In this document: one piece after another, positions 37,317 through 46,822 of the stretch
Numbering within the stretch: the first letter of the stretch is position 1
How the letters are laid out: every line of letters starts with the position of its first letter
From: Acidobacteriaceae bacterium
Lineage (GTDB): Bacteria > Acidobacteriota > Terriglobia > Terriglobales > Acidobacteriaceae
Direction of reading: 5' to 3'
DNA: 64,000 bases
NCBI GenBank assembly: GCA_003170825.1
Contig: PMYL01000019.1
Coordinates: forward strand, 52,717-116,716
Notes under the pieces: generated by a model
Told to the model about the DNA's origin: nothing
Databases searched by the model: none
What the model saw: only the letters and a program-made list of their open reading frames with translations
Position numbers and translations under genes: made by a program

Positions 37317-39062
37317 TTAGCCTTCCAGTTTATACCGGGTTTCGGCGAGGCGGTAGAGACGGCGCCAGATGAGGCGGTTCATGGTCACCACCATCACGGA
37401 GATCATGATGGTGGCCAGGAGCAGGATGGGGAAACGGCCGCTGTCGGTGGCGGCGTCGATCTGCGCGCCGAGGCCGATGGTCTGGAGGGTATGGTCCTTG
37501 ACGTGGGAGTACTCGGCAAAAACTGAAGCATTCCAGGCGCCGCCCGATGCTGTGACCATGCCGGTGATGAGGTAGGGGAAGATTCCGGGGAGAATGAGTT
37601 TGGTCCAGCGTTGCCAGCGGGTGAAGTGGCAGAGCGAGGAGACTTCGCGCAGGTCGGAGGGGATGGACATGGCTCCGGCGATGACGTTGAAGAGGATGTA
37701 CCACTGTGTGCCGAGGAGCATGAGGGCGATGGAGCCGATGCCCAGGCCGCCGCCGATTTTGACCAGGCCGATGAGCAGGATGGGGAAGAAAGCCGTGGCC
37801 GGTACCGAGGCCATGACCTGGGCGAGGGGCTGCACGAAGCGGGCGAGTTTGGGGCTGAAGCCGATGGCGACGCCGACGGGGATGGTCCAGGCGGCGGAGA
37901 TCAGGAGGGCGGTGTTTACGCGGAGAAAGGTGGCTCCCGCGCCTTCCAGCAGCAGGCGCAGGTCGGGCCAGGTGACGGTCCTGAGCATGAGGATGGCCTG
38001 CGCAGCGCCCCAGCCCACAACGATGATTGCGGCTACGGCCAGAGCCCAAAGTCCGGCGGAGGCTTTGCCGCGGGCCCGGCCTTCGTCCAGCGGATGAACG
38101 ATGCGGCAGTCTCTTGTCTGCGCCATGCGGCGGTAGATGGGCTCTTCAAAGCTGTGCCAGATGCGGCCGGGCAGGGAACTGAGCAGGCTGGAGCGGCGGA
38201 GCAGTTCAAGGATGGGAGAAGCAACGCGGTCGGCGGACTCGACCTGCTCGAATTTGAACTTGTCGCTCCATGCGATGAGCGGCCGCCATGCAAGCTGATC
38301 GGTGGCGACAACGATGAGAATCACAACCGCGAATCCGGCCACAAGCGCGCGCATGTCGCCGGAAACAGCGGCGGTCTCCAAGTAGCTGCCGAGGCCGGGC
38401 AACTGGAAATTGCGAGTGCCCATGGTGAACATTTCGCAGGCCATGAGTGCAAACCATCCGCCGGCGACGGAGACGATGGAGTTCCAGACCAGGCCGATGG
38501 CGGCAAAAGGCATTTGAAGCTGCCAGAAGCGCTGCCATGCGGAGTAGCGATAGATGAGCGAGGCTTCCTGCATTTCCCGCGGGATGGTCTTGAGCGAGGA
38601 GTAGAAACTGAAGGCGAGGTTCCAGACCTGGCCGGTGAAGATGAGCAGGATGACGCCCATTTCGATGCCCATCTGATGGCCCGGAACGAGCGCGACCATG
38701 GCCAGCACGACGGGGGGCAGAAAGCTGAGCACGGGAATGGATTGCAGGATATCGAGGACCGCGATCATCCAGGCCTCGAGGCGGGGGTTATACACGGCAG
38801 TGTAGCCGTAGGCGATGGCGAAGATGAGGCTGAGCAGGTACGCGATGCCGATGCGCACGATGGAGTAGAAGGCGTAGACCGGCAGCGCGCCAATGGAGTG
38901 CGAGATGGGCACCACGGGGACCGGTTTCCCCAGCCAGTAGGCGCCTGTGCTGACGAGGGCGAAAAACAGTGCCAGCGCACAGGCGGCCACTGCCGCATCG
39001 ATGAGGAACGGCCAGGCGCGGGCGGTGACCGGCGTTCGCGCAAGAGGGTGCTGGGTCTTCAC
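37317..39062 (-). CDS. ABC transporter permease, two fused NitT/TauT-type domains
   Basis: 581 residues, GTG start overlapping the ATPase stop by 4 bases (GTGA). Two homologous permease halves, each with a cytoplasmic EAA loop: EASLIYRYSAWQRFWQLQMP (first) and EVSSLCHFTRWQRWTKLILP (second), about twelve spans in total, separated by a cytoplasmic linker with SFEEPIYRRMAQ. Single-chain double permeases of this kind work with one or two ATPases to import nitrate, sulfonate, cyanate or similar anions. No substrate-binding protein lies nearby. Confidence 0.9.
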   Translation of the reverse strand: MKTQHPLARTPVTARAWPFLIDAAVAACALALFFALVSTGAYWLGKPVPVVPISHSIGALPVYAFYSIVRIGIAYLLSLIFAIAYGYTAVYNPRLEAWMIAVLDILQSIPVLSFLPPVVLAMVALVPGHQMGIEMGVILLIFTGQVWNLAFSFYSSLKTIPREMQEASLIYRYSAWQRFWQLQMPFAAIGLVWNSIVSVAGGWFALMACEMFTMGTRNFQLPGLGSYLETAAVSGDMRALVAGFAVVILIVVATDQLAWRPLIAWSDKFKFEQVESADRVASPILELLRRSSLLSSLPGRIWHSFEEPIYRRMAQTRDCRIVHPLDEGRARGKASAGLWALAVAAIIVVGWGAAQAILMLRTVTWPDLRLLLEGAGATFLRVNTALLISAAWTIPVGVAIGFSPKLARFVQPLAQVMASVPATAFFPILLIGLVKIGGGLGIGSIALMLLGTQWYILFNVIAGAMSIPSDLREVSSLCHFTRWQRWTKLILPGIFPYLITGMVTASGGAWNASVFAEYSHVKDHTLQTIGLGAQIDAATDSGRFPILLLATIMISVMVVTMNRLIWRRLYRLAETRYKLEG

Positions 39063-40447
39063 TCGCTGTCCTCGCTGGCGGCAATCTCCTCTTCCGGCGC
39101 GTCGGGCAACACGAAGCGGCGGCGGCCGGCGTCATAGTCGAACAGCTCTGCGTAGCGGCCCCAGGTGACGGCGGTCTCCATCTGGCGCTGACATTCCTCC
39201 TCGCTGAACTGCTCGTTGAGCATGTCGAGAAAGAATTCCTCGGGCACGGAGTGGTCGCTCTTGGCTTCAAGGGCGCGGCGAATCTGGCGGAGCAGCAGGA
39301 CGTTAGCCACGGCGGCGGCGCGGAAGAGCTCTTTCTGGCGGAGAATTTCGGAGTTGGCAAACTCCGTGCCGCTGGGAGTAATGGCCGCGTCGCCTTCTTC
39401 GACCTTGAGGAAGCCGAGCAACTGGGCGGCATCGACGATGGGCAGCAGGTCGTCGATCTCGAAGCTCAGATCGTCGGCCAGGCGGTAGATGTCGTCGCGC
39501 CCGCCCTTGTCGAGCAAGAGTTCCAACAGGCCGGCGATACCGCCTGGGCGCGAATGCGGCAGCATCTGGTAGTGCATCTGGCGCTGGTCGCGAACCCGGA
39601 TCTGTTGATCGGGGGCCTCTGCGGGGGCCACATCGGGCTTGGTGAGCACCTTGTAGATGTAATCGACCAGTTGCGTGAAGGGCTCGGATTTGCGGTCGCG
39701 GGGCTGCGCAAGCTGCACGCGGAAGTCGGTGCGGATGTGGCCGGGGTTGCGGCCGAAGACGATGATGCGGTCGGCAAGAAGGACGGCTTCCTCGATGTTG
39801 TGGGTGACGAGAAAAACGGCCTTGGTGGGCATGGTCTTGTTGGCCCACAGTTCGAGCAGTTCACTGCGCAGGTTTTCGGCGGTCAGCACGTCGAGCGCGC
39901 TGAAAGGCTCATCCATGAAGAGGACCTCGGGTTCGACAACGAGGGCGCGGGCAAAGCCTACCCGCTGCTTCATTCCGCCGGAGAGTTCCTTGGGATAGGC
40001 GGCTTCAAAGCCGTCCAGGCCGACCGTGTCCAACATCTTCATGCTGCGGTCGCGGCGCACATCCGGGGCGACGCCGCGGGCTTGCAGCGGGGCTTCGACG
40101 TTTTCAAGAACCGTGAGCCAGGGGAAGAGCGCAAAACTCTGAAAGACGATGGAGACGTTGATCTCAGCATCGGCGATGGGCTTCTCGTGCCAGTAGACCT
40201 GGCCGGCCGTGGGTGTGGAGAGCCCGGTCAACATGCGCAGCATAGTGGATTTGCCGGAGCCGGAGGGGCCGAGCAACGCCAGAATCTCTCCGGGCACGAT
40301 GGAGAGGTCGGTGGCCGAGATGACCTGAATGCGGTTCTCACTGGGCTGAGCGTAGTACTTCTCGATTTTTTCGGCGCGAATGATCGCGTCAACGACTGGG
40401 ACCGGGGCTGGGGCCGGGGTCTGGGTGGGGATGCCGGTTTCCTGCAT
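39059..40447 (-). CDS. ABC transporter ATPase with C-terminal AAA-associated domain
   Basis: 462 residues from the ATG at 40447. Walker A GPSGSGKST, Q-loop FQSFALFPW, signature LSGGMKQR, Walker B VLFMDEP, and H-loop VTHN are intact, as in TauB/SsuB/NrtD ATPases. The extra C-terminal 160 residues (GIAGLLELLLDKGGRDDIYRL, DDLLPIVDAAQLLGFLKVEE) match the AAA-associated/CmpB-like winged-helix domain seen on acidobacterial and proteobacterial NitT/TauT ATPases; its role is unclear. Forms an operon with the fused permease (4-base overlap). Confidence 0.9.
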   Translation of the reverse strand: MQETGIPTQTPAPAPVPVVDAIIRAEKIEKYYAQPSENRIQVISATDLSIVPGEILALLGPSGSGKSTMLRMLTGLSTPTAGQVYWHEKPIADAEINVSIVFQSFALFPWLTVLENVEAPLQARGVAPDVRRDRSMKMLDTVGLDGFEAAYPKELSGGMKQRVGFARALVVEPEVLFMDEPFSALDVLTAENLRSELLELWANKTMPTKAVFLVTHNIEEAVLLADRIIVFGRNPGHIRTDFRVQLAQPRDRKSEPFTQLVDYIYKVLTKPDVAPAEAPDQQIRVRDQRQMHYQMLPHSRPGGIAGLLELLLDKGGRDDIYRLADDLSFEIDDLLPIVDAAQLLGFLKVEEGDAAITPSGTEFANSEILRQKELFRAAAVANVLLLRQIRRALEAKSDHSVPEEFFLDMLNEQFSEEECQRQMETAVTWGRYAELFDYDAGRRRFVLPDAPEEEIAASEDSE

Positions 40448-40768
40448 GGCGTGGTTCTCCGGTTGAGGTCCGCTGCCATAGCCGCGGCCGGTTATTGTTT
40501 CCAGTCTATTGTTGGCCGGTTGCTCCCAGATGAATCGGCATCCGCTGCGGCACATTGGGTTCGCGGGGCTGGTTTGCGGCCGCTTGCCAGGGTCTTATGC
40601 CGCATCGAGATCAAGAGCGCTTGCAGAGAATCGCTCAAGCTGAGCGTATCATTGTAGGAAAGCGTCTTGCCAGGGAAGTGTATTCTCATCGATCGCCGTC
40701 AGGCGGCGCGTTGTGGAGTTGCACAGCAACGCGCCGTCCTGCCAACTCCATCATGGATCCAGGAGAGC
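40448..40768. other. Divergent promoter region ABC transporter/response regulator
   Basis: 321 bp without a gene. It contains a stable hairpin, GGCGCGTTG (40705-40713) with CAACGCGCC (40727-40735), 34 nt upstream of the response regulator start, plausibly in its 5' leader. No T-tract follows, so attenuation is only a possibility. Confidence 0.5.
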
Positions 40769-41140
40769 ATGCCCGAAAACACCGATAAACCCAAGGTGCT
40801 GGTTGTCGACGACGAACGGGTGATCGCCGACTCGCTGGCCATGATCTTGAACCAGAGCGGCTTTGAGGCCCGCGCCGTTTATTCCGGCGAAAAGGCCCTC
40901 GAAGCGGCTTCCGAACTCAAGCCGGACATGCTCATCTCCGACGTGATCATGGCTGGCCTGAACGGAATCGATGCGGCCATCCGCATCCGCGCCCTGCTGC
41001 CGCAGATCAAGATTCTGCTTTTCTCAGGTCAGGCGGCGACAGCCGATCTGCTGGAAAAGGCGCGCGCCAAGGGCTATGAGTTCGAGATTCTGGCCAAGCC
41101 CGTCCATCCCCACGATTTGCTGACTAAACTGCGCGGGTAA
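40769..41140 (+). CDS. Single-domain response regulator
   Basis: 123 residues: one receiver domain with acidic pair DDE, phospho-acceptor Asp in MLISDVIMAG, Ser in LLFSGQ and Lys in ILAKPVHP, and no output domain. AGGAGAG precedes the ATG. Such CheY-like proteins work by binding partners. No kinase lies adjacent, so its pathway is unknown. Confidence 0.88.
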   Translation: MPENTDKPKVLVVDDERVIADSLAMILNQSGFEARAVYSGEKALEAASELKPDMLISDVIMAGLNGIDAAIRIRALLPQIKILLFSGQAATADLLEKARAKGYEFEILAKPVHPHDLLTKLRG

Positions 41141-41190
41141 AGCCACGCTCGACCCGCGCGGGATGCGGCCAGACTGGCTGGGTTGCGCGT

Positions 41191-44007
41191 TCAGCGGCGC
41201 GCGTTCAGCTTGTCGAGGACGCGCTTCAAATCGTCAAGCTTCTGCCCAGCCTCGGCCAGCTTGCCTTCCGACGTGAGGCGCTGGTAATCGGAAAAGTCCT
41301 TGCCCGCTTGTGCGATGAGCGCATTGACGTCCGCGGCGGGTTGGGGCGTGCCTGCCGCTGCTCCGGCGGCTTCAGGCGCAGTTCGGGGCGCCTCCGAGGC
41401 GCTGAGGGACGAGGTCTCAGATCCAAAGAGAGAAGCCAGCGCGGCCTCGAAGGTTGGCGCGTAGGCGAGGCGGTCCTGCAGCGCGAGCACGACGAGACGA
41501 AGCTCCGGCATGGGGCTGCGGTCGGCCTGCAGGTAGATGGGCTCCGCGTACAACAAGGCGCGCCCGCATGGAATGACGAGCAGGCTGCCGCGCCGCACAT
41601 GCGAACCCTGCTGATTCCAAAGCGTAAGTTGTCCTGAAAGCTGCGCATTCTGATCGATGCGGGCCTCGATCTGCTGCGGGCCGTCCACCAGTTTGGTCTT
41701 GGGAAAGTCGTAGACCACCGATGTGCCGTAGTGCGCGCCGTCGCTGCGGCCGGCAATCCAGCCGATCAGATTGTTCCGGTTGACAGGCGTAAAGGGCAGA
41801 ATCTCAATGAACTCGAGGCCGGCCTCTCCGGGCAGCTTCATCAGCACGAAATTCGGCTGCATCGGCTCCGCCGCCTGGTCCCCACCCTGGCCCATGGTTT
41901 CGGTGGCGACTGTCCACAGATCTTCGCGGTTGTAGAAGACCTCGGGATTCGTCATGTGGTAAAGGCCGTAGACCTCCGCCTGCAATTGAAGCAGCATTTC
42001 TGGGTAACGCACGTGTTTGCGGAGTCCGGCCGGCATGGCCGAGGCATCCTTGAACAAAGCCGGAAAGATGCCGCGCCAGGCAGCCAGGATCGGGTCTTCG
42101 GTGTCGAAGACGTAAAAGGTTGTGGTTCCATCGTAGGCGTCGACGGCCACCTTGACGCTGTTGCGCATGTAACTGATGGAATTGCTGTCGAGGCGGTAGT
42201 GACTGGAGTAGGGATAGGTGTCCGATGTTGTGAACGCATCCATGACCCATGAGAGGCGGCCATCCTCGCCGACCACGATGTAGGGGTCCTGGTCAAAGGT
42301 GAGAAACGGCGCGAGGGCCGCGACGCGATCGCGCACGTTGCGCCGCATGAGCAGCCGGCTCTGCGCGTTCACATCGTCGCTGAAGGGCAGCTTGGCGATA
42401 TCGCCGCGGTCGAATGCGAGCAGGATGCGGCGGAAGAATCCGCCCACGGCGATGCCGCCGGCGCCCTCGTAGGAGGTGAGGTTGTTGGCCTGGCCCTCGG
42501 GGTAGTTGAACTCCTGCTGGCGCGTCTTTACATACACGTCGGTGTTGGTCATTTCACCGAAATAAATCTCCGGGCGCTTGACGTTGAGGCCGCTCACCGT
42601 GCTCTGGACAGGCATGTTGCTCAGCATCAGCGTGGGCAAGCCTTCCGGCGTGAACCCATTGACGGGGTTCATCGTGATGCCGTAGCCGTGGGTGTAGATG
42701 AGCTTCTCGTTGATCCAGTTGCGGCTGCTCTCGGGAAGTTTGTCCACGTTCAGTTCGCGCGCGGCCAGCATCACCTCGCGCATGGCGCCGTCGATCTGGT
42801 AGCGATCGATGTCGATCGAGGGAAAGTCGTAGTAGGTGCGAATTTCCTGAATCTGTTGCAGCGTATCCTTCAGCGCCTTCACGTCCCACAGGCGGATGTT
42901 TTGCAGTGTGGGCTGGTTGTCGGCCGGATCGGTTGCGCCCACGGTTGTCTCCGCGGGGAACTCGCGCTGCGAGAAGCGGTCGAGGCCAAAGGCCTGGCGC
43001 GTCATCTCGATGTTGTGGGCGATATAGGGTTGCTCGCGCACCAGTTCGTTCGGTTTGACGATGAAGCTGCTGACGTACCAGCCCACCACGCCGACGGCGG
43101 CATAGCAGACCACGGCCGGAACGACGGCCGCGATAAGCCAGCGCCCTCGCGGCAGGAACGCGGCGCCGGCAAAGGCGATCAACGCGCCGAGCACGAGGGC
43201 CGCACAAACGAATAACATGCCGGTCAGCGTGACGTGGGCGTCGGTATAGGTGACTCCGTCGAAGACCGTATGGTGATCGAACAATAGCTCAAAGCGGCCG
43301 AGATATACGCGCAGCGCCAGGACGAGCAGCAGGAACCCAAGCGTGACGGAGAGCCCGCGCCAGGGCAACGGGATGCCGCCGCTCAAATGTCCTCCGAGCG
43401 CACGGGAGCTGCCCGCGATGAGGATGAACAGGACGGAAAGGATACAGGCGATCACGGCCAGCGTTAACAGCCATCCGGCAATGAGCTGCCAGGCGGGCAG
43501 GGTGAACAGATAGAAGTTGAGCGGCATGCCGAAGATGGGGTCTGCCACGCTTCCCGTGGAGTGCGGGGCATACCGGAAGAGCGCCAGCGTGGGCCACTGC
43601 GCCTCCATCGCCGCGCCTGTCGCCAGCGCGATGATGATGGAGAGAACGATCGCGATCAGACGGAGGGAGGAAGCGACGGGCAGGTTGACGGCATTTCCCG
43701 CGATGAAGATCGTGTGATCGGTAGGCAGATCGGCGGAATGCGCACGCTTGAGGGCTGAAAAGGCCCCGTACAGAATGAGGAATGTGACAGCGGCAAAGGC
43801 CGCGAAGATGCCCCACTTGAGGCCGAATGTCTTCCAGAAGACCTCTCCGTAGCCGAGCGATCGGAACCAGAGCAGGTCAACCCAATACGACAGCGCTGTT
43901 CGGCTTCCGAAGACGATCACGGCGACGATGGCGATAAGGAAAAGGAATGTGCGGCGGCGTGGCCGCGGCGGCTGTGTATCGAGTGGCCAATCAATGGACT
44001 CGCGCAA
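41191..44007 (-). CDS. UPF0182 family membrane protein
   Basis: 938 residues with a TTG start (no nearby ATG in frame). Seven hydrophobic segments in the first 340 residues, then a large region probably outside the membrane containing KPNELVREQPYIAHNIEMTR, GYGITMNPVNGFTPEGLP, EIYFGEMTN, SRLLMRRNVRDRVAALAPFL and NREDLWTVATE, all typical of UPF0182 (COG1615). A Pro/Ala-rich linker leads to a short helical C-terminus. Function unknown across the family. The weak start and GGGG upstream suggest low expression. Confidence 0.9.
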   Translation of the reverse strand: MRESIDWPLDTQPPRPRRRTFLFLIAIVAVIVFGSRTALSYWVDLLWFRSLGYGEVFWKTFGLKWGIFAAFAAVTFLILYGAFSALKRAHSADLPTDHTIFIAGNAVNLPVASSLRLIAIVLSIIIALATGAAMEAQWPTLALFRYAPHSTGSVADPIFGMPLNFYLFTLPAWQLIAGWLLTLAVIACILSVLFILIAGSSRALGGHLSGGIPLPWRGLSVTLGFLLLVLALRVYLGRFELLFDHHTVFDGVTYTDAHVTLTGMLFVCAALVLGALIAFAGAAFLPRGRWLIAAVVPAVVCYAAVGVVGWYVSSFIVKPNELVREQPYIAHNIEMTRQAFGLDRFSQREFPAETTVGATDPADNQPTLQNIRLWDVKALKDTLQQIQEIRTYYDFPSIDIDRYQIDGAMREVMLAARELNVDKLPESSRNWINEKLIYTHGYGITMNPVNGFTPEGLPTLMLSNMPVQSTVSGLNVKRPEIYFGEMTNTDVYVKTRQQEFNYPEGQANNLTSYEGAGGIAVGGFFRRILLAFDRGDIAKLPFSDDVNAQSRLLMRRNVRDRVAALAPFLTFDQDPYIVVGEDGRLSWVMDAFTTSDTYPYSSHYRLDSNSISYMRNSVKVAVDAYDGTTTFYVFDTEDPILAAWRGIFPALFKDASAMPAGLRKHVRYPEMLLQLQAEVYGLYHMTNPEVFYNREDLWTVATETMGQGGDQAAEPMQPNFVLMKLPGEAGLEFIEILPFTPVNRNNLIGWIAGRSDGAHYGTSVVYDFPKTKLVDGPQQIEARIDQNAQLSGQLTLWNQQGSHVRRGSLLVIPCGRALLYAEPIYLQADRSPMPELRLVVLALQDRLAYAPTFEAALASLFGSETSSLSASEAPRTAPEAAGAAAGTPQPAADVNALIAQAGKDFSDYQRLTSEGKLAEAGQKLDDLKRVLDKLNARR

Positions 44008-44298
44008 TTTTCTACCCCACCTTGCTTGTTTCTTCCAACTGAGAGATTCGGGAGTTGTTCAACGCTTGAACGGGGCAACCGTTTGCGGTTCGTGGGACCC
44101 AAGGTTGAGCAAACTCACCCCATCCACTCTAGTCCTCTTTGAACCCTCTTTGCAGGCGGAGCACGGTTTATGAGGGAAAATGGCCGCGGAGGGCCACACG
44201 TGCCCCCCTGGGGGTATGCGGTCCATAGGAAATGGCGCGCCCCGCAGACTTGTCAATTCGCCGGCCTGCCGACTTGTTGTAGCCTGTTCCCCGATGCT

Positions 44299-44967
44299 CT
44301 ACCTGGGCCTGATCAGCTCGATCCTGTCGCGGGTACGGACCCAGGTGTTGCCGGCCATGCGGCCCACGGCGTCGAGGCCGGCTGGATCGACGCGAAAGTC
44401 TTCGAAGAGGTCTTCGCGCAGGTGAAAGCGGACCACTTCGCCCAGCACGATGACGCCTCCGCCGGGCTCGCGGCTGGTGTAAATGACCTGGAGGAGTTTG
44501 CACTCCATCTGGGCGGGCGATTCGGCGACGCGGGGCGGGCGGATGGCCTGGCTGGGAATCGGCGTGAGCCCGGCCAGCACAAACTCGTCCACCTCCGGCG
44601 GGACCTCGGCTGAGGCGGCATTGGCCGCGGCTGCGATGGCCTCGCTGACCACATTCACCACGAATTCGCCGGTCTCCTCCACGTTGCGCAGCGTGTCTTT
44701 CCGGATGTCGCCGGGGCGGATGCCGGGCCGGGCCGGGTCGGCGGCGCGCACCGAGGGGCAGAACAGCACCGTGGGCGGAACGGAACCGACTCCATTGAAA
44801 AAACTGAAAGGCGCCAGGTTGGCCACCCCGTTGCGGTCCATCGTGGACACCAGCGCAATCGGCCGGGGCACGATGATGCCGGTCATCAGCTTGTAGATCA
44901 GGCGGGGTTCGCAATTGGCCGGGTTGAGGCTGAACATGGGGCTGCGGGAAGGGATTGCGGCGTTCAT
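44299..44967 (-). CDS. Flavin reductase-like FMN-binding split-barrel protein
   Basis: 222 residues. IYKLMTGIIVPRPIALVSTM, GVANLAPFSFFNGVGSVPPT and KDTLRNVEETGEFVVNVVSE are the standard motifs of the DIM6/NTAB flavin-reductase family (FMN-binding split barrel). It probably binds FMN and reduces it or another acceptor with NAD(P)H; physiological partner unknown. It is divergent from phoU across a structured 268-bp gap. Confidence 0.87.
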   Translation of the reverse strand: MNAAIPSRSPMFSLNPANCEPRLIYKLMTGIIVPRPIALVSTMDRNGVANLAPFSFFNGVGSVPPTVLFCPSVRAADPARPGIRPGDIRKDTLRNVEETGEFVVNVVSEAIAAAANAASAEVPPEVDEFVLAGLTPIPSQAIRPPRVAESPAQMECKLLQVIYTSREPGGGVIVLGEVVRFHLREDLFEDFRVDPAGLDAVGRMAGNTWVRTRDRIELIRPR

Positions 44968-45010
44968 GCTGTTAGCCTAGAACATCCTGGCGGCGCATGG
45001 CGCGTCCACG

Positions 45011-45119
45011 GCGTTTTTCCAATTTGTGTGGTCTTTCTGGCATTGTGCAGGGTGGATTTTTCTTGAGGAAAAATCCACTTGGCAGCAGTGGTTTCGGTCT
45101 ACAGCAATTGGAAAAACGC
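45011..45119. repeat. Nested perfect inverted repeats
   Basis: Outer 14-bp arms GCGTTTTTCCAATT (45011-45024) and AATTGGAAAAACGC (45106-45119). Inside, an 11-bp hairpin GTGGATTTTTC (45052-45062) with GAAAAATCCAC (45068-45078) around a 5-nt loop. It lies between divergent genes, and resembles a miniature inverted-repeat element with an internal hairpin. Confidence 0.75.
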
Positions 45120-45235
45120 TTGAATCCACATCGGGACATTCCGCCGCTGGGGCGTAACACTTGTGATACCGGGCACGAAATTCGCACGCCGGTAACATGC
45201 AATGATGCACAATCAGGAATACGGGAGAATCGGCC

Positions 45236-45907
45236 GTGCCGCGCATTCACTTTCAACAACAACTCGCCGAACTCAAGGACAAGCTGCTGGCCATGGCTGC
45301 GCTGGCGCAGCAGGCGGTCGAGTCCGCGGTAGACGCCTATCTGCAGCGCGACAAGGGCCTGTGCAAGTACGTCAAGCAGAACGAGACCGCCATCAACTCC
45401 GCGCAACGGGAGCTGGACGAGATGGCCTATGAACTGCTGGCCAAGGAACAGCCCATGGCCATCGACCTGCGCTTCATTCTGGCGGTGATCAAGATCAACG
45501 GCGACCTGGAGCGGATCGGCGACCAGTCGATGGGCATCGCGCGCCGGACCAAGGAGATACTGAAGGCCGAGGAGATCGATCTGCCGGTGGATTTTGCGGC
45601 GATGGGCGAGTTTGCCGGGCGCATGATCCGGTCGGCGGTGCAGGCGCTTCTGGAGGGCGACGCGCGCCTGGCCGACTCGGTGCGGGAGATGGACGACGAG
45701 ATCGACCGCATGAACCGCCGCGCCCACGCGGATTTGCTCAAGCTGATCCAGGAAAAACCGCGCTTCACCCAGCAGTCGATGAACGGCATCCTGGTGGCGA
45801 AGAACCTGGAGCGGATCGCCGACCACGCCTCGAACATCGCCACTGACGTGATTTTCTGGATTCGCGGCGCGGACGTGCGGCACCAGTTGAGCATGTCGAT
45901 GGATTGA
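45236..45907 (+). CDS. phoU: PhoU-type phosphate regulatory protein
   Basis: 223 residues, GTG start after GGGAGA. Two three-helix PhoU repeats; the metal-binding E(D)xxxD motifs appear as NGDLERIGDQSMGIAR and AKNLERIADHASNIATDV. PhoU links the Pst transporter to the PhoR kinase and limits phosphate uptake. No pst or phoBR genes occur in the window, so it is an orphan here. Confidence 0.93.
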   Translation: MPRIHFQQQLAELKDKLLAMAALAQQAVESAVDAYLQRDKGLCKYVKQNETAINSAQRELDEMAYELLAKEQPMAIDLRFILAVIKINGDLERIGDQSMGIARRTKEILKAEEIDLPVDFAAMGEFAGRMIRSAVQALLEGDARLADSVREMDDEIDRMNRRAHADLLKLIQEKPRFTQQSMNGILVAKNLERIADHASNIATDVIFWIRGADVRHQLSMSMD

Positions 45908-45913
45908 TGGCGT

Positions 45914-45964
45914 GGTTTCCCAGGTCTCGGCCTTTTTCGAACGGCGGGGAGACCCGGGTTACCC
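45914..45964. repeat. Dispersed hairpin repeat, copy C (diverged)
   Basis: GGTTTCCCA at 45914-45922 followed by GGTCTC (45923-45928) pairing with GAGACC (45949-45954), then CGGGTTACC. Same left flank as copies A and B, but a different stem. It lies between the convergent phoU and dps genes and may serve as a transcript end. Confidence 0.5.
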
Positions 45965-45993
45965 TGCAATGGCGCGATTGCATCGAAGATGCG

Positions 45994-46506
45994 TTATCGC
46001 GTGGCCTCGAACAGGAACCACGCACGGCGCTCGGCTTCGTCGATCCAGATTTCGATCAGGCTCGTGGTGGCGTATTCATTGGCCTTGCCGGTCACTTCAT
46101 GGGCCGCGCGCAGGCTCTCCACCAGCGCCTTGTTGTCGGCGTGGAGTTCCCTGAGCATCTCGGTGGGGCCCACGAACTCCTCGTCGTTATCCGCAATGCG
46201 CTGCAGCCGGGAGATGTGCCCAATGGAGCGGATGGTGGTGCCACCCACTTTGCGCACCCGCTCGGCGATGGCGTCGGTGATTTCAAAAATCTGACTGGCC
46301 TGTTCGTCCAGGAGCAGGTGATAATCGCGGAAATGCTGCCCGCTCATGTGCCAGTGGAAGTTCTTGGTCTTGAGGTAAAGGGCAAAGGCATCGGCCAGCA
46401 GCGCGTTCAGCACGCTGGAAAGGTTGTTGACATTTTCTGGGGAAAAGCCGTCTGGAACCAGGAGCCTGGCGGATTGCGATTCCTTTGTATGGACGTGTGC
46501 GGGCAT
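45994..46506 (-). CDS. dps: Dps ferritin-like DNA-protection protein
   Basis: 170 residues from the ATG at 46506 (AAGGAG upstream); the longer frame has no ribosome site. The ferroxidase residues His51, His63, Asp67, Asp78 and Glu82 (KNFHWHMSG, YHLLLDEQ, EITDAIAERV) occupy the spacing known for Dps. It forms a dodecamer that oxidises and stores iron and shields DNA during stress. Convergent with phoU. Confidence 0.94.
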   Translation of the reverse strand: MPAHVHTKESQSARLLVPDGFSPENVNNLSSVLNALLADAFALYLKTKNFHWHMSGQHFRDYHLLLDEQASQIFEITDAIAERVRKVGGTTIRSIGHISRLQRIADNDEEFVGPTEMLRELHADNKALVESLRAAHEVTGKANEYATTSLIEIWIDEAERRAWFLFEATR

Positions 46507-46822
46507 AGAGAAACTCCTTTGCAGGGGAGGGCCATCGGGACGTCCGGAATGGAGCGTCTGTGCCTGTTCCCCACGCAAGTGCTTGGATGCGAACGGGGAG
46601 ACAAGGGTTCTCCGGAGGCATGGCACGCGCAGCAGATGGAACGGACGCCATACCTGAGCAGGAGATGGCGCCTGTTGTTTTCCGCGGCTTCGATTGAGAC
46701 CTATGCTTGTTCCAGCGGATGGCTGGCATAGTGGAGCAGGACGGCCACGGCGCAACTGGTGAGCCGCGTCTCCGCCGAATCCGTCCGGCGCCCGCCCGGC
46801 AGGGCATAGAAGGCCGGCAGAT
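46507..46822. other. Gap carrying a copy of the phosphate acyltransferase 3' end
   Basis: 316 bp without an intact gene. The dps ribosome site is at its left edge. The interval 46640-46783 repeats 50367-50510, the 3' end of the acyltransferase gene plus its downstream hairpin. Open frames crossing this area lack starts. Confidence 0.7.
46640..46783 (-). pseudogene. 3'-end fragment of a phosphate acyltransferase gene with terminator hairpin
   Basis: On the minus strand the frame DSAETRLTSCAVAVLLHYAS, then HPLEQA and stop (46701-46703), nearly repeats the C-terminus of the gene at 50428 (DSAETRLTSCAVAVLLHYAT, then HPAVKV). Homology fades beyond 46783. Downstream, a hairpin (arms 46644-46651 and 46665-46672) lies 29 nt from the stop, exactly as at 50372-50399 for the intact gene. 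So gene end plus terminator were duplicated. Confidence 0.85.
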
